A model generated the notes under the pieces. It was given only the letters and a program-made list of their open reading frames with translations, made no database searches and was not told the origin of the DNA. The position numbers were made by a program, and so were the translations under genes. From Planomicrobium sp. YIM 101495 (lineage in GTDB: Bacteria; Bacillota; Bacilli; Bacillales_A; Planococcaceae), in NCBI RefSeq assembly GCF_009707665.1, contig NZ_WLZW01000004.1, positions 62,001 to 126,000 of the forward strand: a stretch of DNA of 64,000 nt, given 5' to 3'. Positions 1 through 8,142 of this stretch are shown here, piece by piece (the stretch's first letter is position 1; each line of letters begins with the position of its first letter).

Positions 1-139
1 GAAACCCGATTAAATAGAGCAATGCAGAATACGACCCGCCAATGAAATAAATGATGAACAGGTCGATCAGGATCATCGGGAGGAGCAGGATGCTGAAAAT
101 AAGAAGAATCGGGAATAAAGAAAATAGCTGTTTAACCAT
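1..139 (-). CDS. N-terminal part of a membrane protein, cut by the window edge
   Basis: An ATG at 139 (minus strand) is preceded by GGAG at a usable distance and opens a frame that runs off the left end of the window. The 46 visible residues begin MVKQLFSLFPILLIF and are almost entirely hydrophobic, with two likely membrane segments split by a short Pro/Asp-containing turn (LPMILIDLF). I do not recognise the family. It is divergent from the beta-helix gene, with 174 bp between the starts. Confidence 0.5.
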   Translation of the reverse strand, partial: MVKQLFSLFPILLIFSILLLPMILIDLFIIYFIGGSYSALLYLIGF

Positions 140-313
140 GAGGGTCTCCAATCTTACTATGTATTTCATCTTTCTTCGCATTTGCGGAAGGATCTCCGCA
201 AACTTTATATTATGGATTTTACTACAAAACTGGTGGCAGGATAGACGATTTTACAAAACACCCAAATTTTTGTTAGTTCCCGTTTAACGGTACCAATGAC
301 GAAGGAGGACATC

Positions 314-1387
314 ATGAAAAAAACGGCAGCGATCTTTCTTGCAATCATCGTTATCCTGATTCTTTTATTCATAGGCAGCAATGCTGAACAGCAGCGGCAT
401 CTTTACGTGTCCCCGGATGGCAGCGACGGACAGGATGGATCTTTGGGGAATCCGCTGCGGACGTTGCAGGAGGCGGCCTCCAGGGCAGCGGCGGGAACGA
501 TCGTCCATGTGCGCGGAGGGGTTTATGAAGAAGGACTGGTTGTGCAGCACAGCGGGACGGAGTCGGAACCGGTCGTTTTCCGGGCGTATGAAGGCGAAGA
601 AGTAGTACTCAGCGGAGCGGATTTTGAAAGCCGGGAAGGCGATACCGCACTCGTTGCGATAGAGGACCAGAATTACGTGGAGATCCGCGGGTTCACGCTG
701 CAGGATTTAACGACCGAGCTGGCGGATGAAACGGTGATGGGAATCTTCGTGAGCGGCTCCAGCAGCCATATCGTTTTGGGAGGAAACAGGGTGCGTCGGA
801 TCGGGACGCAGTCGGCTGAAGGGAATGCCCACGGGATTGCGGTTTACGGGACGGGTGCGATGACGGATATTACCGTTATTGACAATGTCATCGAAGACCT
901 CACACTGGGCGCGAGTGAAGCGCTTGTGCTGAACGGGAACATCGACGGCTTCGAAATTACGGATAACGTCGTGCGCCGGTGCGATAATATCGGCATCGAC
1001 CTGATCGGCCATGAAGGCGTTTCGCCGGAAATGGATTATGTGCGGAACGGCATCGTTTCCGGCAATGAAGTGTATGAGATCTCCTCTTTCGGCAATCCGG
1101 CGTACGGGAATGACTACAGTGCCGGCGGGATTTATGTGGATGGCGGCAAGGACATCCGGATTGAAAACAATGAGGTCCACCACAACGATATCGGAATTGA
1201 GGCAAGCTCGGAGCATGCAGGGGAGTTTGCGGAGCGGATTGAGATTGTCGGCAATGCCGTTTATGAAAACATTTATACAGGGATCGCGATCGGTGTGAAA
1301 AGCGCCCCTGTGACAAACGCAATTCAGATTATTAACTACAATTGCATGTCGATAAATACACAGTCAGTAGAATCAATGGTTTCGTGA
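314..1387 (+). CDS. Secreted right-handed parallel beta-helix protein, probably C-terminally truncated
   Basis: The ATG at 314 follows AAGGAGG, so I use it rather than the in-frame ATG at 296. The product has an N-terminal signal or anchor (MKKTAAIFLAIIVILILLF), then a short stretch typical of secreted beta-helix proteins (LYVSPDGSDGQDG, residues about 30-45), then many PbH1-type turns such as NRVRRIG, NVIEDLT, NVVRRCDNIGIDLIG and NEVHHNDIGIEASS. Such proteins usually bind or cleave polysaccharides; no catalytic residue can be assigned. Helix turns continue to about residue 335 and then stop abruptly. The last 20 residues are low-quality sequence unlike a beta-helix cap, which suggests loss of the original 3' end by rearrangement. 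Confidence 0.75.
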   Translation: MKKTAAIFLAIIVILILLFIGSNAEQQRHLYVSPDGSDGQDGSLGNPLRTLQEAASRAAAGTIVHVRGGVYEEGLVVQHSGTESEPVVFRAYEGEEVVLSGADFESREGDTALVAIEDQNYVEIRGFTLQDLTTELADETVMGIFVSGSSSHIVLGGNRVRRIGTQSAEGNAHGIAVYGTGAMTDITVIDNVIEDLTLGASEALVLNGNIDGFEITDNVVRRCDNIGIDLIGHEGVSPEMDYVRNGIVSGNEVYEISSFGNPAYGNDYSAGGIYVDGGKDIRIENNEVHHNDIGIEASSEHAGEFAERIEIVGNAVYENIYTGIAIGVKSAPVTNAIQIINYNCMSINTQSVESMVS

Positions 1388-1699
1388 TTGTGTACCGGAA
1401 TATTTATCAAGGAAGTTAAGTTTTCATAATTGTCTTGTTCACAGGGACGAACTGGGGACTGCTGGAAGTAAGAAAGCGTGCCAGGGTGAAAAGCGATAGC
1501 AAACCGCCCCTATTATGAAAAAATTTGCATGGGAAGCTGGTATGTGTTGAGAGAAGCGATTTCTGCAACGTGAAGTGCGATATGTCACATATTTCACATA
1601 CTCTCTGTCCGTCTGGAGAGATTTCTTCCGTGCTCTTGAAATTCGCCTTCTTTTCTCCAACTTGTATATACTTAAAAGAAAACATTGCGAGGCGGTTTG
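1388..1699 (+). other. Intergenic region before the crcB pair
   Basis: 312 bp without a supported gene. I looked for a fluoride riboswitch upstream of crcB and saw no convincing match to its conserved pseudoknot arrangement. The left part may hold scrambled remains of the beta-helix gene's 3' end. Confidence 0.4.
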
Positions 1700-2053
1700 A
1701 TGAGGAAGGTTTTTGCAGTAGGATTTGGAGGCATAATCGGGACGCTGCTGCGGGCCGGGATTTTTGAGCTGGCTTCTTCGAATGGCGGTTTGTGGCTGGT
1801 CAATTTGATTGGCAGTTTCATCATTGGTTTTGCGTCCGTGCGTTTTCAAAAGATGCCTTTAGAGGTCCGCTTGTTTTTCTCGACAGGGCTGATCGGTTCG
1901 TTCACAACCTTTTCCGCATTTTCTGTTGAGTGGTTTCGGATGTTGGAGCTTGATTTCTTAACGGCCGTTATTTTCGCTGTTTCCATGACATTTTGTTCGG
2001 TTCTATGTGCAGCTGCCGGGGGCGGGATCAGCAAAAAGTCGGTGACCCGATGA
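1700..2053 (+). CDS. crcB: Fluoride channel subunit CrcB/Fluc (first of pair)
   Basis: A 117-residue, four-helix membrane protein of the CrcB/Fluc family, which exports fluoride as a dual-topology dimer. Visible family signatures are the N-terminal GGIIGTLLRAG, the pore asparagine segment NLIGSFIIGF and the phenylalanine-box region GSFTTFSAFS. The start is the ATG at 1700 behind AGGCGG; a TTG at 1685 is also in frame but lacks a better site. The stop overlaps the next crcB start by 4 bp (ATGA). Two tandem, non-identical crcB genes usually mean the functional channel is a heterodimer of two oppositely oriented subunits. Confidence 0.93.
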   Translation: MRKVFAVGFGGIIGTLLRAGIFELASSNGGLWLVNLIGSFIIGFASVRFQKMPLEVRLFFSTGLIGSFTTFSAFSVEWFRMLELDFLTAVIFAVSMTFCSVLCAAAGGGISKKSVTR

Positions 2054-2391
2054 TCGCCATTGCAATTGGCGGTTTCTTTGGCGCTATTGCCCGCTATGGG
2101 TTTTATGTATTAGCAGAAAGCCGCTCCAAACACCCGAAATGGGCGACGTGGTTCGTCAATAGTGCAGGGTCGTTCTTAATCGGCTGGCTGATCGGAAGCG
2201 GCAATCAGCCAAGTTTTTGGCTGATTGGTTTTCTCGGGGCTTTCACTACTTTTTCCACAATGGCGCTCGATGCAGTGAAAGATTTTGAAGAAGGCAAATG
2301 GCTGCAAGGCGCTTCTTACTTAGCCGGTACCTTGATTTGCGGGATTGTGTTGTTCGGTGTTGCGTTCCGATTGTCGTCCGTGTTTTTTTAA
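2050..2391 (+). CDS. crcB: Fluoride channel subunit CrcB/Fluc (second of pair)
   Basis: A 113-residue CrcB family protein translated from the ATG at 2050, coupled by ATGA to the upstream crcB. Conserved segments: GGFFGAIARYGF near the N-terminus, NSAGSFLIGW in the second helix and GAFTTFSTMALD in the third. The longer frame that begins at 1993 lies inside the first crcB and is not needed. The gene is followed by a U-tailed hairpin, so the two crcB genes form a closed two-gene unit. Expected role is passive fluoride export across the cell membrane. Confidence 0.93.
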   Translation: MIAIAIGGFFGAIARYGFYVLAESRSKHPKWATWFVNSAGSFLIGWLIGSGNQPSFWLIGFLGAFTTFSTMALDAVKDFEEGKWLQGASYLAGTLICGIVLFGVAFRLSSVFF

Positions 2392-2459
2392 AGTGTCGCG
2401 TCCCTGGGAAGGAAGGAAGGACCGCAAAAAGACCCCGCAAGTCCAAACCTCAAAACCCC

Positions 2460-2489
2460 GACTTGCCCTAAATGAGCAAGTCTTTTTTA
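2460..2489 (+). terminator. Rho-independent terminator of the crcB pair
   Basis: Stem GACTTGC / GCAAGTC with a 9-nt loop, followed by TTTTTT. Confidence 0.85.
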
Positions 2490-2496
2490 TATCCGC

Positions 2497-3525
2497 TCAA
2501 TTGAGCAGAGCTTCCTTCTTCCCTCGCCACCGGTAAAACAGTTTCAACAGCGGCATAACCAGAGTAAAGATGAACAGCAGCCTGAACGTCTGGAACATGG
2601 AGACGAACGAAACGTCGGCGTTGATGTCTTCGGCGAGTAGGACCATTTGATCGAGGCCACCTGGCGCGGTGCTCAGGAAGCTGGTCGCGAACGAAGTGTC
2701 CATGGCGAACGACATGATGAAGCTTGAGCCGAATGTCAGGATGATGAGTGCGAGTGCGCTTGCGATGCCGGCGATCAGGACGCGCAAAGGAAGCTTGACC
2801 ATATGCGGTTTGAGCATGAGACCGATATGAGCGCCGATCAAGAGTTGTGCCGTAATCATGAAGATGCCGGGCACTTCTGGCATTGCAAGCGGTGTGGTCA
2901 GCTGCAAGGTAATCAGCAAGATGATAGGCGCGATGAAAAACGCCACAGGCATGCGAATGCGTTTGGCCGCGTAGCCACACACCCAGGCTGCCCCCGTCAG
3001 CAAGACAAGGCTGACGGTCAAGTTCGCGTCGCTCGGCGCACTGCCCATCGTTTGGCCCGCCACAATAAATGGGACCAATACGACGACGAGCAGGAGGCGA
3101 ATCACTTGCAAGTAGGTGATAATCCCGATTTCTTTGATGTTCTCTTCTTCGGCAAAGATGAGGATTTGGCCGAGGCCACCCGGAATCGAACCGAGGAGGG
3201 CAGCTTTCATCGGGATTTTCGCCCATTTGTTCGCGCAGAAGGCGATGCCGATCGAGCCACCGATCAAAATGAGGTTCAGTGTGAGCATGTAAAATAACAG
3301 GGAGCCGAGCATGCCGAACAATTCGATGTTGAACTGCACACCGATCATCGTGGCGACCATGACGATGCCGATGTCACGCAGTTTGCCGGACCATCTAAGC
3401 GGCCCTTTGTAGACGAACTGGACCAGCATCACGAAGACGATGGGTCCGAGCATCCACGGAATCGAGATGTGCAGTCGGCTGAACAAGAAGCCGCCGATCA
3501 ACGACAGCACCAGCACTTTTAACAT
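2497..3525 (-). CDS. AbrB-family integral membrane protein (PF05145-type duplicated membrane domain)
   Basis: About 342 residues with roughly ten hydrophobic segments in two similar halves. This matches the membrane family confusingly named 'AbrB' or 'ammonia monooxygenase', thought to include small-molecule transporters and unrelated to the AbrB DNA-binding regulator. Family-like glycine motifs appear twice: GSIPGGLGQIL in the first half and STAPGGLDQMVLLAE in the second. I chose the ATG at 3525 because GGAG lies 9 nt upstream; a GTG at 3543 is in frame but has a poor site. The gene converges on crcB, with its stop close behind the crcB terminator. The substrate is unknown. Confidence 0.82.
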   Translation of the reverse strand: MLKVLVLSLIGGFLFSRLHISIPWMLGPIVFVMLVQFVYKGPLRWSGKLRDIGIVMVATMIGVQFNIELFGMLGSLLFYMLTLNLILIGGSIGIAFCANKWAKIPMKAALLGSIPGGLGQILIFAEEENIKEIGIITYLQVIRLLLVVVLVPFIVAGQTMGSAPSDANLTVSLVLLTGAAWVCGYAAKRIRMPVAFFIAPIILLITLQLTTPLAMPEVPGIFMITAQLLIGAHIGLMLKPHMVKLPLRVLIAGIASALALIILTFGSSFIMSFAMDTSFATSFLSTAPGGLDQMVLLAEDINADVSFVSMFQTFRLLFIFTLVMPLLKLFYRWRGKKEALLN

Positions 3526-4095
3526 GGCTTTCAACTCCAACACCCCGTTCGTTCAAACTGTCTGTATGAATCGCATGTCCAGGACATCCGATTCCTTCGT
3601 TTCTTTACTATAACACTACCTGCTATTTTCGGTGCCCACTGCAAGTTGCGGTGCTCGAATGAGGAGGTGAAGTGGAGGAATCGCTGATAAAAATCCACAA
3701 CCCTCTCGCATTCCACTATGATTGCGGCCCTGCATAAAAACGATTCCGACAATCCACGACAATTCATCTCCCATCCACACCATGCTCACTGCAAGAATAA
3801 CCAGAAGCATGGCTTTTTATTCATTCCTGTAATTGTGTGCGAGATATATTCAACACAGGAAAAGTCTAAGGATTCAATTTCGTTTTTCTTCTTAAAAATA
3901 TTTCACTCAAGTAAGCACTTAGACCTGCTACGAAGTCCTGGACTCAATAAACTTCTCGAATTCGACAAGTTTTTTTCCCAATTACAGAAATGTTGAAGGT
4001 CTGTTACGTTTAATACATGGCAGGGGCAGAGCGGGACGCCGCGGGGCCAAACGTATTGTCATAAAAAAAACTATGAGTAGAAGGAGTTTGATTGA
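3526..4095. other. 570-bp intergenic region upstream of the subtilase
   Basis: No supported gene. It holds one orphan copy of the CGCTGATAAA core (3682-3691) and the first copy of the three-copy box-plus-hairpin element (3739-3822, listed separately). The stretch 3840-4080 is AT-rich and probably contains the subtilase promoter, but I cannot place it with confidence. The subtilase ribosome binding site is AGAAGGAG just before 4096. Confidence 0.4.
3739..3822 (+). ncRNA. Copy 1 of a three-copy box-plus-terminator RNA element (hypothetical)
   Basis: A 29-nt box starting AACGAT and containing CACGACA (3739-3767) shares its spacing exactly with boxes at 7895 and 9926. Twelve bases downstream lies a stem CCATGC / GCATGG (3780-3785 with 3807-3812), with a 21-nt loop containing CACTGCAA and followed by CTTTTTATT. 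This resembles the 3' end of a small transcript. No coding frame fits. The transcription start and strand are inferred from the terminator. Confidence 0.35.
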
Positions 4096-5355
4096 ATGAA
4101 GAAATCAGGAAAGATTTTCACGACCGCCATGCTGGCGATCACACTGATGATTCCAGCTATGGGAGTAAGCGCTGATAACGGCGACTCAGCAAGTGCCAAC
4201 GAAAAATTCCGGGTACTGGTTGACTCAGCCAATCAGAATAGCCTGAGCAATGTAAAGCAGCAATACGATGTACAGTGGGACTTCAAAGATGAAGGATTCA
4301 CGACTGAGATGAACGAGAAACAATTCAATGCGCTGCAAAAGAACAAAAATATAAAGGTCGAGAAGGTGCCGGAACTGTCTATCGAGACGACATCGGCGAA
4401 ACCGGAAGCGACTTACAGCACAATGGCAGCTTCCCAGTCCACTCCATGGGGAATCAAAGCAATTTATAATAATTCAAACCTTACCCGCACGAGCGGCGGC
4501 GCAGGCATCAACATTGCCGTGCTTGATACGGGCGTCAACATCAACCACCCGGATCTGCGGGGCAATGTCGAGCAATGTAAAGACTTCACAATCGGCACAA
4601 CATTTACGAACAATAGCTGTACAGACCGTCAAGGCCACGGGACACACGTCGCTGGCTCAGCGTTAGCTAATGGCGGTTCGGGCAACGGCGTTTACGGTGT
4701 CGCACCGGATGCGGATCTGTGGGCGTATAAAGTGCTTGGCGACAATGGCAGGGGCTACGCGGATGATATTGCAGCAGCAATCCGCCACGCAGCTGACCAG
4801 GCGACAGCTCTCAGAACAAAAGTGGTCATTAACATGTCCCTCGGTTCTTCAGGGGAAAGCAGCCTGATCACAAATGCGGTGAACTATGCTTACAATAAAG
4901 GCGTACTTGTCATTGCAGCTGCAGGCAACGAAGGTCCATACGAAGGGTCGATCGGCTACCCGGGTGCTTTGGTCAATGCGGTAGCAGTAGCAGCGCTTGA
5001 GAACCGTGTGCAAAACGGCACGTTGCGTGTTGCGGATTTCTCATCGCGTGGATATAGCCGCACAGATGGTGATTACGCGATTCAAAAAGGAGATGTAGAA
5101 ATTTCAGCTCCTGGCGCATCGATTTACTCCACATGGTACAACGGTGGCTACTCGACAATCAGCGGCACATCGATGGCATCACCACACGCTGCAGGGTTAG
5201 CGGCGAAAATCTGGGCACAGTATCCAAGCGCGTCGAACGTTGATGTGCGCGGCGAATTGCAATACCGTGCTTACCAAAATGATATCTTGGGCGGTTCAGG
5301 AGCAGGCTACGGCGACGACTATGCTTCAGGCTTCGGATTCGCGACAGTACAGTAA
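4096..5355 (+). CDS. Secreted subtilisin-like serine protease (S8 family, psychrophile S41/sphericase type)
   Basis: A 419-residue preproprotease. A signal peptide covers residues 1-26 (ending AMGVSA), followed by an I9-type inhibitor propeptide to about residue 112 and then the catalytic domain. The triad is visible: Asp144 in AVLDTGVNINHP, His181 in GHGTHVAG and Ser359 in SGTSMASPHAAG; oxyanion Asn278 lies in AAAGNEG. Two cysteines (161 and 175) just before the catalytic His probably form a single disulfide, as in the Antarctic Bacillus TA41/TA39 subtilisins. It hydrolyses extracellular protein. A terminator follows, then an RRNPP regulator with a peptide gene. Bacillus NprR controls exoprotease, but control of this gene by that pair is only a hypothesis. 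Confidence 0.95.
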   Translation: MKKSGKIFTTAMLAITLMIPAMGVSADNGDSASANEKFRVLVDSANQNSLSNVKQQYDVQWDFKDEGFTTEMNEKQFNALQKNKNIKVEKVPELSIETTSAKPEATYSTMAASQSTPWGIKAIYNNSNLTRTSGGAGINIAVLDTGVNINHPDLRGNVEQCKDFTIGTTFTNNSCTDRQGHGTHVAGSALANGGSGNGVYGVAPDADLWAYKVLGDNGRGYADDIAAAIRHAADQATALRTKVVINMSLGSSGESSLITNAVNYAYNKGVLVIAAAGNEGPYEGSIGYPGALVNAVAVAALENRVQNGTLRVADFSSRGYSRTDGDYAIQKGDVEISAPGASIYSTWYNGGYSTISGTSMASPHAAGLAAKIWAQYPSASNVDVRGELQYRAYQNDILGGSGAGYGDDYASGFGFATVQ

Positions 5356-5371
5356 GTAGAATCGCACAACA

Positions 5372-5403
5372 ACAGCTCCGGCAATGCGCCGGAGCTGTTT
5401 TTC
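5372..5403 (+). terminator. Terminator of the subtilase gene
   Basis: Perfect 11-bp stem ACAGCTCCGGC / GCCGGAGCTGT with a 5-nt loop, followed by a short T run. Confidence 0.9.
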
Positions 5404-5444
5404 TATGGTATTATTCAATTACTAAACGAAAAAAGGGTGAGACG

Positions 5445-6674
5445 ATGAATATCGGTTCTGTTATCAAGTATTACCGGTCCAAAAATAAGTTGACGCAATC
5501 CCAGCTGGCCGATGGTATCTGTTCCATTTCTCATCTCAGCAAAATCGAGTCCAATACATATACACCGCATGAGTCGACCATTGAAGCGCTGCTTTTGAAG
5601 ATGGGGGTCCAGTGGAAAAAAGAAGTTGCGAAAAGAAATCAGCTGGAACAGAAATTGAACGATTTTATTGCCTGCGCACTCCACTACGATCTGGAACAAA
5701 TGAAAGAACGTTATCAGGAGCTCGAGTTGGACGACGGATACATTCAGTCGACAGATCTGGTGAACCAGTATGAACTGTATAAATTCCGCTATTATTTGCA
5801 CGTAGATGACCAAAGCCTTGCGGAGCGGCAAAAAGAGATGCTGCAACGCCTGAAGAATTCCTTTTCTGAAGCGGAATCCTGGATGCATCATCTTTTTCTT
5901 TCCCAGTATTATGCAAAAGGCGACAACAAGGAACGTGCCATGGAATATGCCGACCTGCTCGAAAGTGGCATCCGCAGCATTCCACAAAAGTTCGAAGGGG
6001 AGCTGTACTACCAGAAAGCGCGGCTGCTGGTCATGCACGAGCAGTACGAACTATCTGCCCATTACACGGAACGCGCCGTGCAATATTTCCGGCTCAATTA
6101 CAATTACATCCGGCTGCTCCATGCCCAGTTGCTGCTGGCGATCAATTACACGCGGCGCAACCTGCTCATGCAGGCAACAGGCATTTTTGAAGTGCTGAAG
6201 CGCAATTCGAGGCTGACGGATCAAAAAGATTTATACAATCAAACCTTGTATAATTTCGCCGAATTATTAATAATGCGCGAGGAACATCACCAGGCATACA
6301 GCTTTCTGACGGAGTTGCACGGCACGTTGCCGAAAGACACCTACTTCTACAAGGCAGTGCTTGTCAGCCTCATTGAAACAGCTGTCGAAATCGGAGCGGA
6401 CGCTTGGAGCTATGTGCAGGAATTGCGGGAGTTGTCCGCAGACAGCCAGGACGAATACTTCCTTTTGTATTTGAATTATTTCGAAAAACAAAATTTTTCC
6501 CAACCGGACCTTTTGGCTTATTCTGAAGATAAAATGTTCCCATTCTTCAGAAAAAATGGTTACATAAGAGAAAGTAAGAAAATTGCTTTGGAACTTTCCC
6601 GGCATTTCCAGCAAGAAAAGCAATGGGAGAAAGCGATGTACTACCAATCCTATTACGATAGAAATGGAGGATGA
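5445..6674 (+). CDS. HTH/TPR transcriptional regulator of the RRNPP (Rgg/NprR/PlcR) type
   Basis: 409 residues. An N-terminal XRE-type helix-turn-helix (residues about 5-60, with KLTQSQLADGICS and HLSKIESN) is followed by about 340 residues of helical, TPR-like repeats rich in Tyr, Leu and Gln. That architecture defines the RRNPP quorum-sensing receptors, which bind a short imported peptide in the TPR groove; the length is near that of NprR. A 54-residue secreted-peptide gene starts 6 bp after the stop, the usual arrangement of receptor and cognate propeptide. The gene lies 90 bp downstream of the subtilase, same strand, separated by a terminator. The ligand pairing and target genes are inference. 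Confidence 0.85.
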   Translation: MNIGSVIKYYRSKNKLTQSQLADGICSISHLSKIESNTYTPHESTIEALLLKMGVQWKKEVAKRNQLEQKLNDFIACALHYDLEQMKERYQELELDDGYIQSTDLVNQYELYKFRYYLHVDDQSLAERQKEMLQRLKNSFSEAESWMHHLFLSQYYAKGDNKERAMEYADLLESGIRSIPQKFEGELYYQKARLLVMHEQYELSAHYTERAVQYFRLNYNYIRLLHAQLLLAINYTRRNLLMQATGIFEVLKRNSRLTDQKDLYNQTLYNFAELLIMREEHHQAYSFLTELHGTLPKDTYFYKAVLVSLIETAVEIGADAWSYVQELRELSADSQDEYFLLYLNYFEKQNFSQPDLLAYSEDKMFPFFRKNGYIRESKKIALELSRHFQQEKQWEKAMYYQSYYDRNGG

Positions 6675-6680
6675 GACACG

Positions 6681-6845
6681 ATGAAAAAAGGCAAATTGAT
6701 GGTGATTGCAGCACTCACTGCAATCCTGATAGGAGCTGGGGCTTGGTCTCCGGTGACCGGACAGGCAGATGTTTCAGATACAGTCGTCGCAAAAGGCGAT
6801 ATGAAGAAAATCTTATTTCCGCCTACCATCTTACCTCCAGTTTAA
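6681..6845 (+). CDS. Candidate signalling propeptide (NprX/PapR/Phr-like), cognate to the upstream RRNPP regulator
   Basis: 54 codons from the ATG at 6681, with GGAGG at 6666-6670 inside the end of the regulator gene. The product has a classic export N-terminus (MKKGKLMVIAALTAILIGAG, then AWSPVTGQA). A polar linker follows, and then a hydrophobic, proline-rich tail ending KKILFPPTILPPV. Size, secretion signal and position match the propeptides of RRNPP receptors, whose mature 5-10-residue ligand is cut from the C-terminal region. The tail does not match the NprX or PapR ligands I know, so its specificity would be new. The gene is short enough for automated annotation to miss. Confidence 0.75.
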   Translation: MKKGKLMVIAALTAILIGAGAWSPVTGQADVSDTVVAKGDMKKILFPPTILPPV

Positions 6846-6881
6846 ACAGCGGGGCCTACTTAGCTTAAGTTTAACGGTTAC

Positions 6882-6911
6882 AAGCGCCTATCATTTGATC
6901 GGTGCTTTTTT
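6882..6911 (+). terminator. Terminator of the regulator-propeptide unit
   Basis: Stem AAGCGCC / GGTGCTT (one G-T pair) with a 12-nt loop, followed by TTTT. Confidence 0.75.
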
Positions 6912-7076
6912 AATGTCAACCGTTAATAAACTAATAGAACTCCTAGTGAATATGAGTGTATAATAGAAGAAATACAACTTTTAAAAAGACGGAATATTCA
7001 TTTTAATAATGTAGTGAGTAAGCCCTTTTTTAGAGTAGCAGTCCGAAAGATCAAATCGAGAGAGGAGGTCAGCAAA

Positions 7077-7712
7077 ATGTGGTTCAAGCTGTTGCTATTC
7101 TGGCTTATTGTATTCTCGGTGAACGCCACTCTAAAATTCGTGCTCAAGAAGTGGTTGAAGGTTGAGCCGAGGAAGAAGGAATTATTTTCTTCTAATCACC
7201 TAAATGAAACGCACCGGAAAGTGGATTGGTTCGTGCGGGGGGCTTCACTAATTACAGGACTCGCAACGACGTATCTCGTCATCCTAGAAGATTATGCGAT
7301 CACGTACTTCGTCATCTGGGGGATTTTCTTTGTGATAGTGGATTATTCAGTCCGGGCGTATTTCGAGTGGAAAGCTTCAGCGTACCCGAAGCATTCCATT
7401 TTCACATTGAGTGAGATGGTCGTTTGGCTTGGTGCGATTGCGCTGCTCATCCAATCGAGTTCGTTCTTTTTTGGAATCATTGAAGGCGTCGTGACGGAAA
7501 AAGCTGAGACCAGTTTCACGGTGGAAGTGACGTCAAATAGACTCTGGAGCGGTTCGTCTGTCGAAGAAGTGCATTTAACAGACGCCACGATTTTCAAAGG
7601 GAACGTGACGACATACGAAGAGCTGGAGGAAGGGGACATGGTGAGTGTTATGCCGTTCGATCTGCCAGCGGAATTTTCGTATTCCCTTGCTTCGGAAGTG
7701 ACTGTGGAATGA
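7077..7712 (+). CDS. DUF4181-type membrane protein
   Basis: 211 residues from the ATG at 7077, which has GAGAGGAGG upstream; the in-frame GTG at 7014 has no comparable site. The first 130 residues resemble DUF4181 membrane proteins of Bacillus: a leading helix, a basic loop with SSNHLNETHRKVDW, then three more helices. The C-terminal 80 residues look soluble and beta-rich (VVTEKAETSFTVEVTS, EELEEGDMVSVMPFD). Function is unknown. A TATAAT-like -10 at 6959 may be its promoter, though no good -35 is visible. The gene stands alone and ends in a strong terminator. Confidence 0.7.
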   Translation: MWFKLLLFWLIVFSVNATLKFVLKKWLKVEPRKKELFSSNHLNETHRKVDWFVRGASLITGLATTYLVILEDYAITYFVIWGIFFVIVDYSVRAYFEWKASAYPKHSIFTLSEMVVWLGAIALLIQSSSFFFGIIEGVVTEKAETSFTVEVTSNRLWSGSSVEEVHLTDATIFKGNVTTYEELEEGDMVSVMPFDLPAEFSYSLASEVTVE

Positions 7713-7767
7713 AGCAAGAAAGGAAAATCGCATGGAGAAATTTACACGTAGTATAAAGTGAATTCCT

Positions 7768-7814
7768 AGAAAGCCCGATTCAGCTGGAATCTTCCAACTG
7801 AATCGGGCTTTCTT
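7768..7814 (+). terminator. Strong terminator after the DUF4181 gene
   Basis: Long stem AGAAAGCCCGATTCAG pairing with CTGAATCGGGCTTTCT, apart from a small internal mismatch; flanking T/A runs could make it work in both directions. Confidence 0.85.
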
Positions 7815-7894
7815 GGTTAAACAGTAATTTTCGATTTTCGCACAGTGAAATCGGTTTCAGGGTAAATTGCATCCCGGGGAAAGAAGCAATTCTA

Positions 7895-7984
7895 AACGAT
7901 TTTGATAATACACGACAATTTATACTTTATACATGACCGCATATGCTGCATCAAGGGTTCGGATGTGGTTTATCCTTTTTATTC
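7895..7984 (+). ncRNA. Copy 2 of the three-copy box-plus-terminator element (hypothetical)
   Basis: The 29-nt box is at 7895-7923, with AACGAT and CACGACA at the same spacing as the other copies. A stem ACCGCAT / ATGTGGT (7936-7942 with 7963-7969, one wobble) follows 12 nt later. Its loop contains CTGCATCAAGG, and TTTATCCTTTTTATT trails. The surrounding 430 bp (7713-8142) holds no supported gene; the YqcI-like gene begins about 160 bp downstream. Confidence 0.35.
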
Positions 7985-8142
7985 ATTGGTATAAATTGTT
8001 TGGGAGTGGTGCCGTTCCCTGGGAAGTAGAAGTAGCTGGCTCATCCTCGCGGGTGTTTTTTTCGGTTCTTTTCGAATGTGTTTAGAATTGCCCATTCAAG
8101 GAAATAAGAGGAAGGGGTTACTAACGCATCGGAGGGAACATA

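Noticed and set aside
1388-1699. Fluoride riboswitch upstream of crcB
   Set aside because: The conserved blocks of the crcB RNA motif could not be found in this stretch.
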